Positions 9,251 to 17,653 of a stretch of 64,000 bases of DNA are shown piece after piece. Under the pieces are notes generated by a model that saw only the letters and a list, made by a program, of their open reading frames with translations, did no database searches and had not been told where the DNA came from. The translations under genes were made by a program, and so were the position numbers. The stretch's first letter is position 1; each line of letters opens with the position of its first letter. This stretch comes from CAZCVI01 sp964502145 (GTDB lineage Bacteria; Acidobacteriota; Aminicenantia; UBA2199): assembly GCA_964502145.1 (NCBI GenBank), contig CAZCVI010000010.1:1-64000 (forward strand). Direction: 5' to 3'.

Positions 9251-9314
9251 CACCAGGATACGAAGTCCCCTCTGGATTCTTTATCTTCTATTCATTTTTC
9301 TTCGTATCCTGGTG
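9251..9314. repeat. 15-bp inverted repeat with 34-base loop
   Basis: caccaggatacgaag at 9251-9265 is exactly complementary to 9300-9314, and three more outer bases pair with one mismatch. It lies between the unknown gene and homoserine dehydrogenase. It may be a terminator-like stem or a small mobile repeat. Confidence 0.6.
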
Positions 9315-9355
9315 ATTCATTGCGGTTAATTTGGGTTAAATTGAAGAGAGTAATG

Positions 9356-10369
9356 ATGAAACATCGTCTTGCATTTATAGGCTTTGGCACGGTTGGACAG
9401 GGTTTAGCAGAAATCCTGTTGCAAAAACGTGAAGCGTTAATCCAGCGTTACGGGTATGAATTTGATCTGGTAGCGATTGCGGGTAACACCATGGGAACCG
9501 TTTACAATCCCAATGGATTGGATATCGTGACCCAATTGGACGTAGCGCAAGAAAAACACCGCTTTACCACGGATGTCAAGAATTGGGACACGCTGACCAT
9601 GATCAAGGAGTCCAATGCCACGGTGGTTTGTGAGATGGCATTTACCAATCTCGAAACAGGTGAACCAGCCATCTCCCATTGTAAGGCTGCATTTGAGACT
9701 GGGAAACATGTAGTCACCAGCAATAAGGGGCCAGCCGCCTTGGCCTATCGTGAATTAACAACCTTGGCCAAAGAGAAGGGGGTCAGGTTCCTGATTGAAG
9801 GTACAGTCATGAGTGGTACACCGGTCTTGAATCTGGCGGATGGGCCGTTGGCAGGTTGCGAAATCAAAGCAGTACGTGGTATTCTTAATGGCACCACCAA
9901 CTATATTCTCACTCAGATGGAAGAGGGCAAGAGTTATGAAGAGGCTTTAAAAACGGCACAGGACCTGGGTTATGCCGAAGCAGACCCCCGTGGGGATGTG
10001 GCAGGTTATGATGCTCGTGGTAAAGTAGCTATCTTGGCCAATGTGGTGATGAACACCCCATTAAAAATCAAGGATATCTCTTGTACTGGCATTACCAAGA
10101 TCACAGCAGCAGACATCTCAACTGCCAAAGCTCAACATTACCGTTGGAAACTGATTGGTTCGGTCAGAAAGGAAGGTGACAAGGTCATTGCTTCTGTTGC
10201 CCCGGAAATGTTGCCGTTGTCTCATCCTTTGGCAGGTGTGATGGGAGTCACCAATGCGTTAACTTACACTACCGATCTGATGGGTGACATTTCTATTGTC
10301 GGAGCCGGTGCTGGTAAAATAGAAACAGGGTTCTCCATCCTAACCGATCTTTTAAAACTTCATCGCTAA
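9356..10369 (+). CDS. homoserine dehydrogenase, short form without ACT domain
   Basis: Reduces aspartate semialdehyde to homoserine with NAD(P)H in the threonine/methionine branch. The nucleotide-binding loop GFGTVGQG is near residues 9-16. GILNGTTNYIL and the family signature around DPRGDVAGYDARGK carry the catalytic region. The protein is about 337 residues and ends after the catalytic domain, lacking the C-terminal ACT domain that gives threonine inhibition in longer forms. ATG codons at 9353 and 9356 are both possible; 9356 has the better distance from GAAGAGAG. The frame is open upstream to 9215 but that stretch contains the inverted repeat. Confidence 0.9.
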   Translation: MKHRLAFIGFGTVGQGLAEILLQKREALIQRYGYEFDLVAIAGNTMGTVYNPNGLDIVTQLDVAQEKHRFTTDVKNWDTLTMIKESNATVVCEMAFTNLETGEPAISHCKAAFETGKHVVTSNKGPAALAYRELTTLAKEKGVRFLIEGTVMSGTPVLNLADGPLAGCEIKAVRGILNGTTNYILTQMEEGKSYEEALKTAQDLGYAEADPRGDVAGYDARGKVAILANVVMNTPLKIKDISCTGITKITAADISTAKAQHYRWKLIGSVRKEGDKVIASVAPEMLPLSHPLAGVMGVTNALTYTTDLMGDISIVGAGAGKIETGFSILTDLLKLHR

Positions 10370-10434
10370 AACCACGGCGACCATGGGCTGTTTTTCAATG
10401 GGCTGATGCGGCCCCATAGCAAAAGCTTTTTTTC

Positions 10435-10471
10435 CTGTCCATTTTGTCCACTTCGTCCACATAGTCCACAA
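10435..10471. repeat. 9-bp intergenic microsatellite, GTCCA type
   Basis: About four units (tgtccattt, tgtccactt, cgtccacat, agtccacaa) with a 9-base period follow the homoserine dehydrogenase gene. The same family recurs near 5915, 27182 and 43710. Confidence 0.7.
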
Positions 10472-10570
10472 CGATTAAAAAATTATACAGTAGATTTACA
10501 CTTACTCTAAAACATGGTACACTTATGCTTTAGAAACAATTAAAACGATTATCCACAACGAGGTGAAACC

Positions 10571-10807
10571 ATGCCTATATATGAATATAAATGTGAAGAG
10601 TGCGGTACAATCAGTGATATATTGATCAAGAATCGTGCCAATGTATCTCCCATAGAATGCCCCAAGTGTCAGTCGGGCCGGATGAACAAGTTGATTTCCA
10701 TTCCTGGCACTATGGTCAGCAAGAGCAGTTCGGATTTTGCAGCCCCTCCCGCTTGTCCCAATCAGGGTGGTTGCAATTCGCGTTCCTGCCCCGCCTTTCG
10801 TGAATAG
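10571..10807 (+). CDS. FmdB-family zinc ribbon protein
   Basis: A 78-residue protein beginning MPIYEYKCEECG with a second pair CPKC near residues 37-40, together forming the CxxC...CxxC zinc ribbon of the FmdB/CxxC_CxxC_SSSS family. The C-terminus has a further Cys-rich tail (GGCNSRSCP). FmdB was first described as a regulator of formamidase genes, but most members have no known target. GAGGTG precedes the ATG. It is probably monocistronic. Confidence 0.88.
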   Translation: MPIYEYKCEECGTISDILIKNRANVSPIECPKCQSGRMNKLISIPGTMVSKSSSDFAAPPACPNQGGCNSRSCPAFRE

Positions 10808-11030
10808 CAGAGATTTATTATAAACGATGGTGCCCTGTGGGTTAGCAACACATACTGAAGACATCATAAACACCATTACTACTGCCGACACTACCATTTT
10901 TTTTCTCGCTTTGATTGTCCCTATTTTTATTTCGTTTTGTTTTTTTCGTTTGTCTTACGATTTCACTCATAATGTCATGGATTTTTTCCCACTCGTTACA
11001 AAAAAAAGGATTTTATTTTTTTATTTTCAA

Positions 11031-11039
11031 TGTTATAAT
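11031..11039 (+). promoter_or_regulatory. extended -10 promoter element for gpmA
   Basis: TGtTATAAT, with full-consensus TATAAT at 11034-11039, lies 33 bases before the phosphoglycerate mutase ATG. No convincing -35 is visible in the T-rich upstream stretch. Confidence 0.5.
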
Positions 11040-11071
11040 ATGGCGTATAAAAAATTAGGAGCAAAACAACG

Positions 11072-11830
11072 ATGTATAAATTAGTCTTGATACGACACGG
11101 TGAAAGTGAATGGAATAAAGAGAACCGGTTTGCCGGTTGGACAGATGTCGATTTATCGGAAAAAGGAATCGTGGATGCCAAAGCAGCCGGTCAATTATTA
11201 AAACAACAGGGTTATACCTTTGATCAAGCCTATACCTCAGTCTTGAAACGGGCCATCCGTACACTGTGGATTATTTTGGATGAAATGGATATGATGTGGC
11301 TACCAGTGGAGCGGTCTTGGCAATTAAATGAGCGTCATTATGGCGCGTTGCAAGGATTAAACAAGGCGGAAACGGCAGCCAAACATGGCCCTAAGCAAGT
11401 GCATATCTGGCGCAGGAGTTACGATGTATCACCGCCACCGTTGGACCCCACGGATGAACGTTCCGCCAGCAACGACCCTCGTTACCGTGAGCTTACACCC
11501 CAACAAATCCCCCTGACCGAATGTTTGAAAGATACTGTGGAACGGGTCATCCCTTATTGGCAGCAGTCTATTTTGCCCGCTATCCAAGAGGGGAAAAAAT
11601 TATTGATTGCCGCCCATGGCAACAGCTTGCGTGCGCTGGTTAAATATCTGGATAACATGTCCGATGAAGCTATCATGGGCGTGGATATCCCCACCGGCAT
11701 TCCTCTCGTTTATGAATTGGACCCAAACGATAACTTCAAGGCAGTCAACCATTATTACCTAGGAGATCCCGAAAAAATAAAAGCCGCAACCGAAGCTGTG
11801 GTCAACCAGGGGAAAATAGCCCAACAATAA
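11072..11830 (+). CDS. gpmA: 2,3-bisphosphoglycerate-dependent phosphoglycerate mutase
   Basis: Interconverts 3- and 2-phosphoglycerate in glycolysis. The phosphohistidine motif RHGESEWN is at residues 8-15, followed by [29 protein letters not shown] and the second catalytic histidine in [10 protein letters not shown] are intact. The 252-residue length is typical of the dPGM family. It has its own extended -10 promoter and AGGAG site. The GNAT gene begins 18 bases later and may be co-transcribed. Confidence 0.96.
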   Translation: MYKLVLIRHGESEWNKENRFAGWTDVDLSEKGIVDAKAAGQLLKQQGYTFDQAYTSVLKRAIRTLWIILDEMDMMWLPVERSWQLNERHYGALQGLNKAETAAKHGPKQVHIWRRSYDVSPPPLDPTDERSASNDPRYRELTPQQIPLTECLKDTVERVIPYWQQSILPAIQEGKKLLIAAHGNSLRALVKYLDNMSDEAIMGVDIPTGIPLVYELDPNDNFKAVNHYYLGDPEKIKAATEAVVNQGKIAQQ

Positions 11831-11848
11831 AACGTATGTGGAGGTATC

Positions 11849-12307
11849 ATGACAGCAGCATTACACATTCACAAAGCAGAATTTAGAGATGTGGAAACAC
11901 TGGCCAAATTTAACGTTCAAATGGCAAAAGAAACGGAAAACAAGGACCTGGATCTGGACACTGTCATCCTGGGGGCGAAAGCGATTATCAAAGACCCCCA
12001 CAAGGGGTTTTATCTGGTGGCGGAGTTAAAAGGGGAAATGGTGGGGCAAGCCATGGTCACCTATGAATGGAGTGACTGGCGGAACCAATATTTCCTGTGG
12101 CTCCAGAGTGTCTTTGTCCCTGAATCCCACCGGAAACAGGGCATTTTTACCGCTTTATACCTCCATCTGGTGGACTTGGCACGTTACCGCAAGGATATAG
12201 CCGGGCTACGCCTTTATGTCGAACATAACAACCTCCCCGCCCAGCAAACCTACGAGCGTATGGGCATGTACAATCCCGGCTACCGGATGTACGAGGTACT
12301 CCTGTAG
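11849..12307 (+). CDS. GNAT-family N-acetyltransferase
   Basis: A 152-residue single-domain acetyltransferase using acetyl-CoA. The acetyl-CoA loop is in VFVPESHRKQGIFTALYLHL near residues 91-110, and the C-terminal LYVEHNNLPAQQTYERMGM matches the family's last motif. The substrate is unknown. It follows gpmA by 18 bases behind GGAGG. Confidence 0.88.
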   Translation: MTAALHIHKAEFRDVETLAKFNVQMAKETENKDLDLDTVILGAKAIIKDPHKGFYLVAELKGEMVGQAMVTYEWSDWRNQYFLWLQSVFVPESHRKQGIFTALYLHLVDLARYRKDIAGLRLYVEHNNLPAQQTYERMGMYNPGYRMYEVLL

Positions 12308-12388
12308 AAAAATTCCACCACTGGATTCCTTGCACGTGCTTACTACCACCCGTTTATTCCTATTAAGTGGAAAATAACTCCCACGTTG

Positions 12389-12417
12389 TTGATATTATTC
12401 TTAAATTGAGATATAAT
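12389..12417 (+). promoter_or_regulatory. promoter for the cNMP-patatin gene
   Basis: TTGATA at 12389-12394, a 17-bp spacer and consensus TATAAT at 12412-12417. The leader to the ATG is about 95 bases and lacks an obvious Shine-Dalgarno. Confidence 0.65.
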
Positions 12418-12519
12418 ATTATTAACAAAAATAAAAGAAATAGATGAATACTAAAAATGATGCACCACATGTGATGCCCGTGTATATTATAGCACTACAT
12501 CACACAATCATAAAAATAG

Positions 12520-14772
12520 ATGAAAACAAAATTGCCTGAACTCCTTAATTATGAAAAAATAGAAATTTTCCGGTCCATCAAGTCGTTGCGAGGGTTTACT
12601 CCCGAATCTATTGTGGACTTGGCAGAGAAAACTGAATTTTTTACTCTGGAGACGACCGCGGTCCTGTTCAACCAGGGAAGCGACGCCAAAGAGATATACA
12701 TTATCATTGATGGATGTTTACGGTCCCGTGTTCTATCACGGAGCGGTAGAGAAAATTTTGTCAAGGATATGCCTGCCGGGGACTTGGTTGGCATCATCCC
12801 GGTAATGGCCGGGGGAAAGCGTAATGCCACGGTTTATGCCCTCGAGACCTCCACCGTTGCCAGGTTGAGCAGCGAGGATTTCGAAGCTATTATGACCAAA
12901 TATCCCGTGGTCCGGCAGAAAACTACCGAAATCCTAATTCATCGCTTGAAGCGTTCCCACTTGGCGCAAGTATTGCCCGAATATTTTGAAGAAATGGATG
13001 AAGCCACGTTTGATTATATCGAATCTCTTTTCGAATGGGTGCAAGTCAAACGCGGGGATATCCTTTATAATAAAGGAGAAATAGGGGACAGCCTGTATAT
13101 TCTCATCAATGGCTTGCTCCACGTGATTGACATGGAGCGGAGCGATCCGCACCGCGTGTTGGCCATCATTGAGCGGGGGGAAATTGTCGGCGAAATGGCT
13201 ATTCTCAGCGACGAGATCAGAACTGCGGCCATTCATGCGGCCCGTGATTCCGATCTGGTGAAATTGTCCCGCGATTCCTTCGAAAATATCAGCGAAAAAT
13301 TTCCCCAGGTGATGATGGCAATTACCCGTGTGCTGGTCGACCGCTTGAAACACGTCAGGGACAGCAAACCAGCCAGGGAACATTCCATGAGTTTTGGCAT
13401 ACTCCCGATTACTCCTGGTTTTGCTACCTCTGTTTTTGCGCAAAAATTGTTTCGCGCTTTTTCTACCTATGGTTCCGTATGTTTGTTAACTGCCGATACA
13501 TTGGACAGTCTTTTGAATAAGAAGGGAATAGCCAATATTTCCGAGGATGATCCCAGGGACCCGGCGTTGCGTGCTTCCATGGCGGAATTGGAAGCGTCGC
13601 ATGATTTTGTACTCTACCAGGCCGAACATACCGATTCCCCCTGGACCCGGCGTTGCCTCAAACGGGTGGACAAGGTGTTGTTGGTGGCGGAAGCGCAGCA
13701 AGCCCCGCAATTCACTGTTATTGAACAAAAAATACAGGGCAGGGAAGACCTGACTACCACGCCTCGCAAAATATTGATCTTGCTCCACCCCGATGGAACA
13801 ATCATACCCACTGGTACCGCTTTATGGCTCAATGAGCGGCGGGTTCGCTCTCATCATCATGTCCGCTGGGACAAGGAATCTGATTTTGGAGGTCTGGCAC
13901 GAATTCTCAGTAACCGCGCCATTGGTCTGGTGCTGGGTGGGGGCGCGGCCAAAGGATTGGCCCATGTCGGTGTGATTCGCGCCCTGGAAGAAGAGGGTAT
14001 TCCCATTGATATGGTAGGTGGTGCCAGTATGGGGGCTATCATTGGTGCTCAATATGCCATGTGCAGTAATGAACAAGAAATATTGGCCAATTTGAAGAAA
14101 TTATTCATCGATATCAATCCTTTTGGTGAATTCACTATCCCCTTGGTCTCACTGACCAGGGGTCGTAAGTTGGAACGAACTGGAAAACAGATGTTTGGTA
14201 CTATTGATATTGAAGACCTCTGGTTGCCTTTTTTCTGTGTGTCCAGCAATCTGACTACTTCTCAGATCAAGGTACACCGCCGGGGCTCGCTTTGGAAAGC
14301 CGTCAGAACCAGTAGTTCCGTGCCCGGTTTTATTTCGCCTGTATTGGAAGATGGGGAGATTTTTGTGGATGGGGGGGTGATCAACAATCTGCCCGGCGAT
14401 ATTATGCGCCGTCAATGTGATATGGTGATTGTGGTAGAGGTCAATCCCAACATCAATCTCACCACCAAAATGACAGAAATTCCCTCCACCTGGAAATTAT
14501 TGTTGCGTAAACTGTTACCTGGGAAAAGTAAAAATAAAATCCCCAGTATTGTAGACATCATGCTTTCAACCGTGTTAACAGGCAGTTTTATTGCGGCTAA
14601 TTCCGTCAAATTGGATGCGGACCTCAGTTTAACCCCAGCGCTCCAAGAAATCAACTTCATTGATTTCAAAAAAATGCACAAGGCAGTTGAAATCGGCTAC
14701 AACTACACCCGAGAAGTCCTGCGCGACCCGGAAAATGAAACACTGATCGAAAAACTTAAAAAAAAAGAGTAA
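12520..14772 (+). CDS. cyclic-nucleotide-binding patatin-like phospholipase (NTE/RssA type)
   Basis: A 750-residue protein with two N-terminal cyclic-nucleotide-binding folds (about 20-145 and 165-285), a linker domain (290-460) and a C-terminal patatin lipase domain. The oxyanion loop GGGAAKGLAHVGV starts near 471, the nucleophile is about Ser503 in GASMG, and the catalytic aspartate is about 617 in DGGVINN. This layout matches neuropathy-target-esterase homologues, which hydrolyse lysophospholipids under control of the regulatory folds. No transmembrane segment is evident. The start ATG lacks a clear ribosome site, so the exact start is less sure than the family. Confidence 0.93.
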   Translation: MKTKLPELLNYEKIEIFRSIKSLRGFTPESIVDLAEKTEFFTLETTAVLFNQGSDAKEIYIIIDGCLRSRVLSRSGRENFVKDMPAGDLVGIIPVMAGGKRNATVYALETSTVARLSSEDFEAIMTKYPVVRQKTTEILIHRLKRSHLAQVLPEYFEEMDEATFDYIESLFEWVQVKRGDILYNKGEIGDSLYILINGLLHVIDMERSDPHRVLAIIERGEIVGEMAILSDEIRTAAIHAARDSDLVKLSRDSFENISEKFPQVMMAITRVLVDRLKHVRDSKPAREHSMSFGILPITPGFATSVFAQKLFRAFSTYGSVCLLTADTLDSLLNKKGIANISEDDPRDPALRASMAELEASHDFVLYQAEHTDSPWTRRCLKRVDKVLLVAEAQQAPQFTVIEQKIQGREDLTTTPRKILILLHPDGTIIPTGTALWLNERRVRSHHHVRWDKESDFGGLARILSNRAIGLVLGGGAAKGLAHVGVIRALEEEGIPIDMVGGASMGAIIGAQYAMCSNEQEILANLKKLFIDINPFGEFTIPLVSLTRGRKLERTGKQMFGTIDIEDLWLPFFCVSSNLTTSQIKVHRRGSLWKAVRTSSSVPGFISPVLEDGEIFVDGGVINNLPGDIMRRQCDMVIVVEVNPNINLTTKMTEIPSTWKLLLRKLLPGKSKNKIPSIVDIMLSTVLTGSFIAANSVKLDADLSLTPALQEINFIDFKKMHKAVEIGYNYTREVLRDPENETLIEKLKKKE

Positions 14773-14857
14773 ACCACAACCTCTCTTAGAAATCCCGCCC
14801 CGACCGGCGCTATGCATCGTGCGATTATTATTAAACAGAAACTCCTTTTGTAATTTT

Positions 14858-16222
14858 TTATGAAAGGCTTGGAATTTGAATCCCATTACTCCCATAATTC
14901 CCATGATTCCCATTACTCCCATGATGCCAGTATTCCCAGCCGATTGCGACAAGTAGTGGCAGGTATTCAATGGTCAAAATGATCCATGAATCGTGCCAGA
15001 CACCGGTTAATTTATATTGGTAAACCACCATATAAGCTACCACAATCAGTCCACTCCAGAGGATCACCCAATGTCTATGATAAATGCATAACATGGATAA
15101 CAACAGGATTAAATACCAGGGATGAATGGTGGGATTCATGAAGATAAAGGCAAAAATAGTATAAAATATCTGTTGTTCCAGGGGAAGCTTTTTTACGAGG
15201 ATTACCAGATAAATCAGAATAAATAGGGAGAAGGAAATGATATGGGCAATGCGGTTGTCTCTTACAATTTCCAATAGCACGGTAAATAGCGGGTTATTAA
15301 AAAACCAGCGGGTGGAGTAGGTGAGGGCTGAGAAGAAAAGGTTCTGCAAACTATCAAAATAGAGTAGGTAAAAACCAGCCATAGTGACCAGTAGCGGACC
15401 GAAAAATTTAATTATCTCTATCCCCTTCATCTTCTTCGTGGTGAACTCTTTTTTCTTTAATATATACAAGAAAACCAGCGGAACCAGTATCATGGGTATC
15501 AGTTTCGTTAAAATAGACAATCCCAATGCTGTCCCGGACCAAACGAGGCGTTGCTTATAAAAGAAGTAAAGAAACAACAGTACGAAAAAAACCAAAAGTA
15601 TATCCAGATGTCCGTTAATGGTAGTTTCCATCACCACCAGGGGATTCCAGGCGAAAAGGAGGAGCAAACGGATATCGCCGCCCCGGTGTTTTAATATTAA
15701 ATAGAAAAGCAGATTGCATCCCACCAGTACCAGCAGAAACAAAAATTTCATACCGGCGCTACTCTCTCCAAACAAGGTAAAGGAGAGGCGAAAAAAGAGT
15801 TGGGCCACGGGCGGGTAGATGGTTTTGAGGTGCGGAAAATTTACCAAGCGCGGCAGTTGTGGGGAGTGGTATAGGGTTAAGAGCGGGTCATTGGGGGCGT
15901 ATTGGTAGGGGCTGATGTGGTGGTATTGGAGTTTTCCGTCCCATAGGTAGCGGTATATGTCGTCCGATTGATCCGGTTGGGACCACAACAGGGTCAAACC
16001 AAACAGGAAAGAAAATATTATGATAAGGCCGGGAAAAAACGGTGAAAGCGGATGAGTCTTGAGCTGGAAATAGGTGATACTTATTATAATAAACACGGCG
16101 GCATTAATAACCATGTATTTAAGTATAGCCTGGGCGGGGGTGCTGCCTAAAAGGAGGTAGAGTATGTAGAGTACACAGATCAACATACCCGACAGGATTA
16201 AATAAAAATGCTTTAGTCTCAT
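14858..16222 (-). CDS. polytopic membrane glycosyltransferase (GT-C/mannosyltransferase-like)
   Basis: A 454-residue integral membrane protein with about ten or eleven hydrophobic segments. An early loop carries DDIYRYLWDGKLQ, typical of GT-C enzymes that use polyprenyl-phosphate sugars. AWNPLVVMETTINGHLD matches the DUF2029/GT87-like mannosyltransferase pattern. Its ATG overlaps the stop of the upstream GT2 gene (ATGA, 16219-16222), so the two are translationally coupled. A polyprenol-phosphate sugar made by the GT2 would be a logical donor. The last 15 or so codons are encoded by a 9-bp microsatellite, giving a Gly/Asn/His tail. Confidence 0.8.
   Translation of the reverse strand: MRLKHFYLILSGMLICVLYILYLLLGSTPAQAILKYMVINAAVFIIISITYFQLKTHPLSPFFPGLIIIFSFLFGLTLLWSQPDQSDDIYRYLWDGKLQYHHISPYQYAPNDPLLTLYHSPQLPRLVNFPHLKTIYPPVAQLFFRLSFTLFGESSAGMKFLFLLVLVGCNLLFYLILKHRGGDIRLLLLFAWNPLVVMETTINGHLDILLVFFVLLFLYFFYKQRLVWSGTALGLSILTKLIPMILVPLVFLYILKKKEFTTKKMKGIEIIKFFGPLLVTMAGFYLLYFDSLQNLFFSALTYSTRWFFNNPLFTVLLEIVRDNRIAHIISFSLFILIYLVILVKKLPLEQQIFYTIFAFIFMNPTIHPWYLILLLSMLCIYHRHWVILWSGLIVVAYMVVYQYKLTGVWHDSWIILTIEYLPLLVAIGWEYWHHGSNGNHGNYGSNGIQIPSLS
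14881..14925. repeat. 9-bp microsatellite inside the 3' end of the membrane GT gene
   Basis: Five units of tcccattac/tcccataat/tcccatgat lie at the C-terminal end of the minus-strand gene and encode the G-N-H/Y-G tail. The 9-base period is shared with the intergenic GTCCA repeats of this genome. Confidence 0.75.
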
Positions 16223-16950
16223 TTTTTTTCGTTTACGAGCGTATACTTTTTATTGAACAATGCAGTGAAAATAGTGCGTAAAATACCAATGCCTGCTTTC
16301 ACCGATCCCCCCACAGTGCCCGTGACTTTCGATTGTCCGATGCGTTTTCGATAGCTGACGGGTACTTCCGTGCATTGGAATTTTAATTGAGCTGCCTTGA
16401 TTTGCATTTCCACGGTCCAGCCGTAGGTCAGTTCATGCAGGTGGAGGGAGAGAAATTTGTCATAACGAATGGCACGGAAGGGACCGAGGTCCGTGAATTT
16501 ATACCCCCAGAACAGACCGATCAAAACAGTGGCAAGCCAATTCCCGAAACGGGCCTGCGGCAATAACGCGCCTTTCTGGGCAGAACCAAGTACCCGCGAC
16601 CCGATGACCATATCCATGTTCTCTTCAATGATGGGACGAATGAGAACAGGGATTTCTTCGGGGAAATCGGAATAATCGCCATCCATAAACACGAGAATAT
16701 CAGGGTTTTGGGGGGCAAGGTAGTTTATGCCGGTCATCAGGGCGTGGCCGTAACCTTTGGTTTTCTGGTGGAGGACGGTGGCTCCGTGGTTACTGGCTAT
16801 GGTGGCGGTGTTGTCAGTGGAACCGTTATCTATGACGATGATCTCTTTAATAATATCACGGGGAATCGCGCTAATAACGTTGCCGATGGCCTGGGATTCG
16901 TTTAATGCAGGAATCAGGACAAAAATGGCGAAATGGGTGTTTTCTTTCAT
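16219..16950 (-). CDS. family 2 glycosyltransferase (polyprenyl-phosphate sugar synthase-like)
   Basis: A cytoplasmic GT-A enzyme. IPALNESQAIG, IDNGSTDNTA and the metal-binding FMDGDYSDFP are in the order seen in dolichyl-phosphate mannose synthase and DPM1-like proteins. About 243 residues from the ATG at 16950; the frame extends to a TTG at 17001 but the added residues are atypical. The AGGAG directly abuts this ATG, so the start is uncertain. The stop overlaps the next gene's ATG. It probably supplies a lipid-linked sugar to the membrane glycosyltransferase. Confidence 0.88.
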   Translation of the reverse strand: MKENTHFAIFVLIPALNESQAIGNVISAIPRDIIKEIIVIDNGSTDNTATIASNHGATVLHQKTKGYGHALMTGINYLAPQNPDILVFMDGDYSDFPEEIPVLIRPIIEENMDMVIGSRVLGSAQKGALLPQARFGNWLATVLIGLFWGYKFTDLGPFRAIRYDKFLSLHLHELTYGWTVEMQIKAAQLKFQCTEVPVSYRKRIGQSKVTGTVGGSVKAGIGILRTIFTALFNKKYTLVNEKK

Positions 16951-17004
16951 CTCCTGTATTATATAAAGAAAAGCAATGCAATGCAAATGAAAAAACAACA
17001 AGGC

Positions 17005-17406
17005 TTATTTCATTTTTAATAATGGTAAAAATGGGCTCTCTGGTCTGACTACCAACTGCTGCTCTTTGAGATCAATCAATAAATCCAATTCTTCCAGAAC
17101 GATTTGACCGATTAATGGTTCACAATTGGGGGGGCCCATTAAACAATCGAAATTGCCATCCCGGTTCCCGATTTTGATTTTTACCGGGCCCACTTTTTTC
17201 AACTCCTCTTTTCTCTCATCAGCATAAGTAACGATTACACTCCCGGTGACAGGTAATCCCAATAATTCCACCACTTCCTGGGGCAGGTAACTCAGTACCG
17301 CGCCACTGTCAATTAAACAATTTAAATGGACCTCGCGAACTTCCTCTTTTTGCAGATACACATCGAAAATATTTGTGAATGTTGCCAGCACTTTTACTTC
17401 ACCCAT
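17005..17406 (-). CDS. retropepsin-like aspartic protease
   Basis: A 133-residue clan AA protein with the active-site triad Asp33-Ser-Gly in CLIDSGAVLSYLP. A flap-like stretch and the second hydrophobic psi-loop (MGPPNCEPLIGQIVLEEL) follow. One copy of the fold would act as a homodimer. No signal peptide is seen. GGAGG lies seven bases before the ATG. Its substrate is unknown. It may be transcribed with the two glycosyltransferase genes downstream. Confidence 0.82.
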   Translation of the reverse strand: MGEVKVLATFTNIFDVYLQKEEVREVHLNCLIDSGAVLSYLPQEVVELLGLPVTGSVIVTYADERKEELKKVGPVKIKIGNRDGNFDCLMGPPNCEPLIGQIVLEELDLLIDLKEQQLVVRPESPFLPLLKMK

Positions 17407-17653
17407 TTATTGCCTCCAGAAATCGGGATTACATGCCTATTATAATACAAATTTCTCTTAAAAACAACTGCCATTCTCCCTGAATTCATCGTCAAATCTA
17501 TTAAACCGTGAAGAACACGAAGAAGAAAAAAGAAAAAATTGACGCTAAAAATCCACATGGGGCGATTGCAATTATCTTTAATTTGGTATAAACTTCATTC
17601 TAGCATTAATATCGGACCGTTGGAGTGAATTGAATAGAGAATGAGTAACTGAA

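Noticed and set aside
10827..11084. 85-codon frame after the FmdB gene
   Set aside because: Runs through the gpmA promoter into gpmA, with no ribosome site and atypical composition.
17537..17592. Promoter for the receiver-kinase gene
   Set aside because: TTGCAA and TATAAA are present but only 15 bases apart, and no better pair was found.
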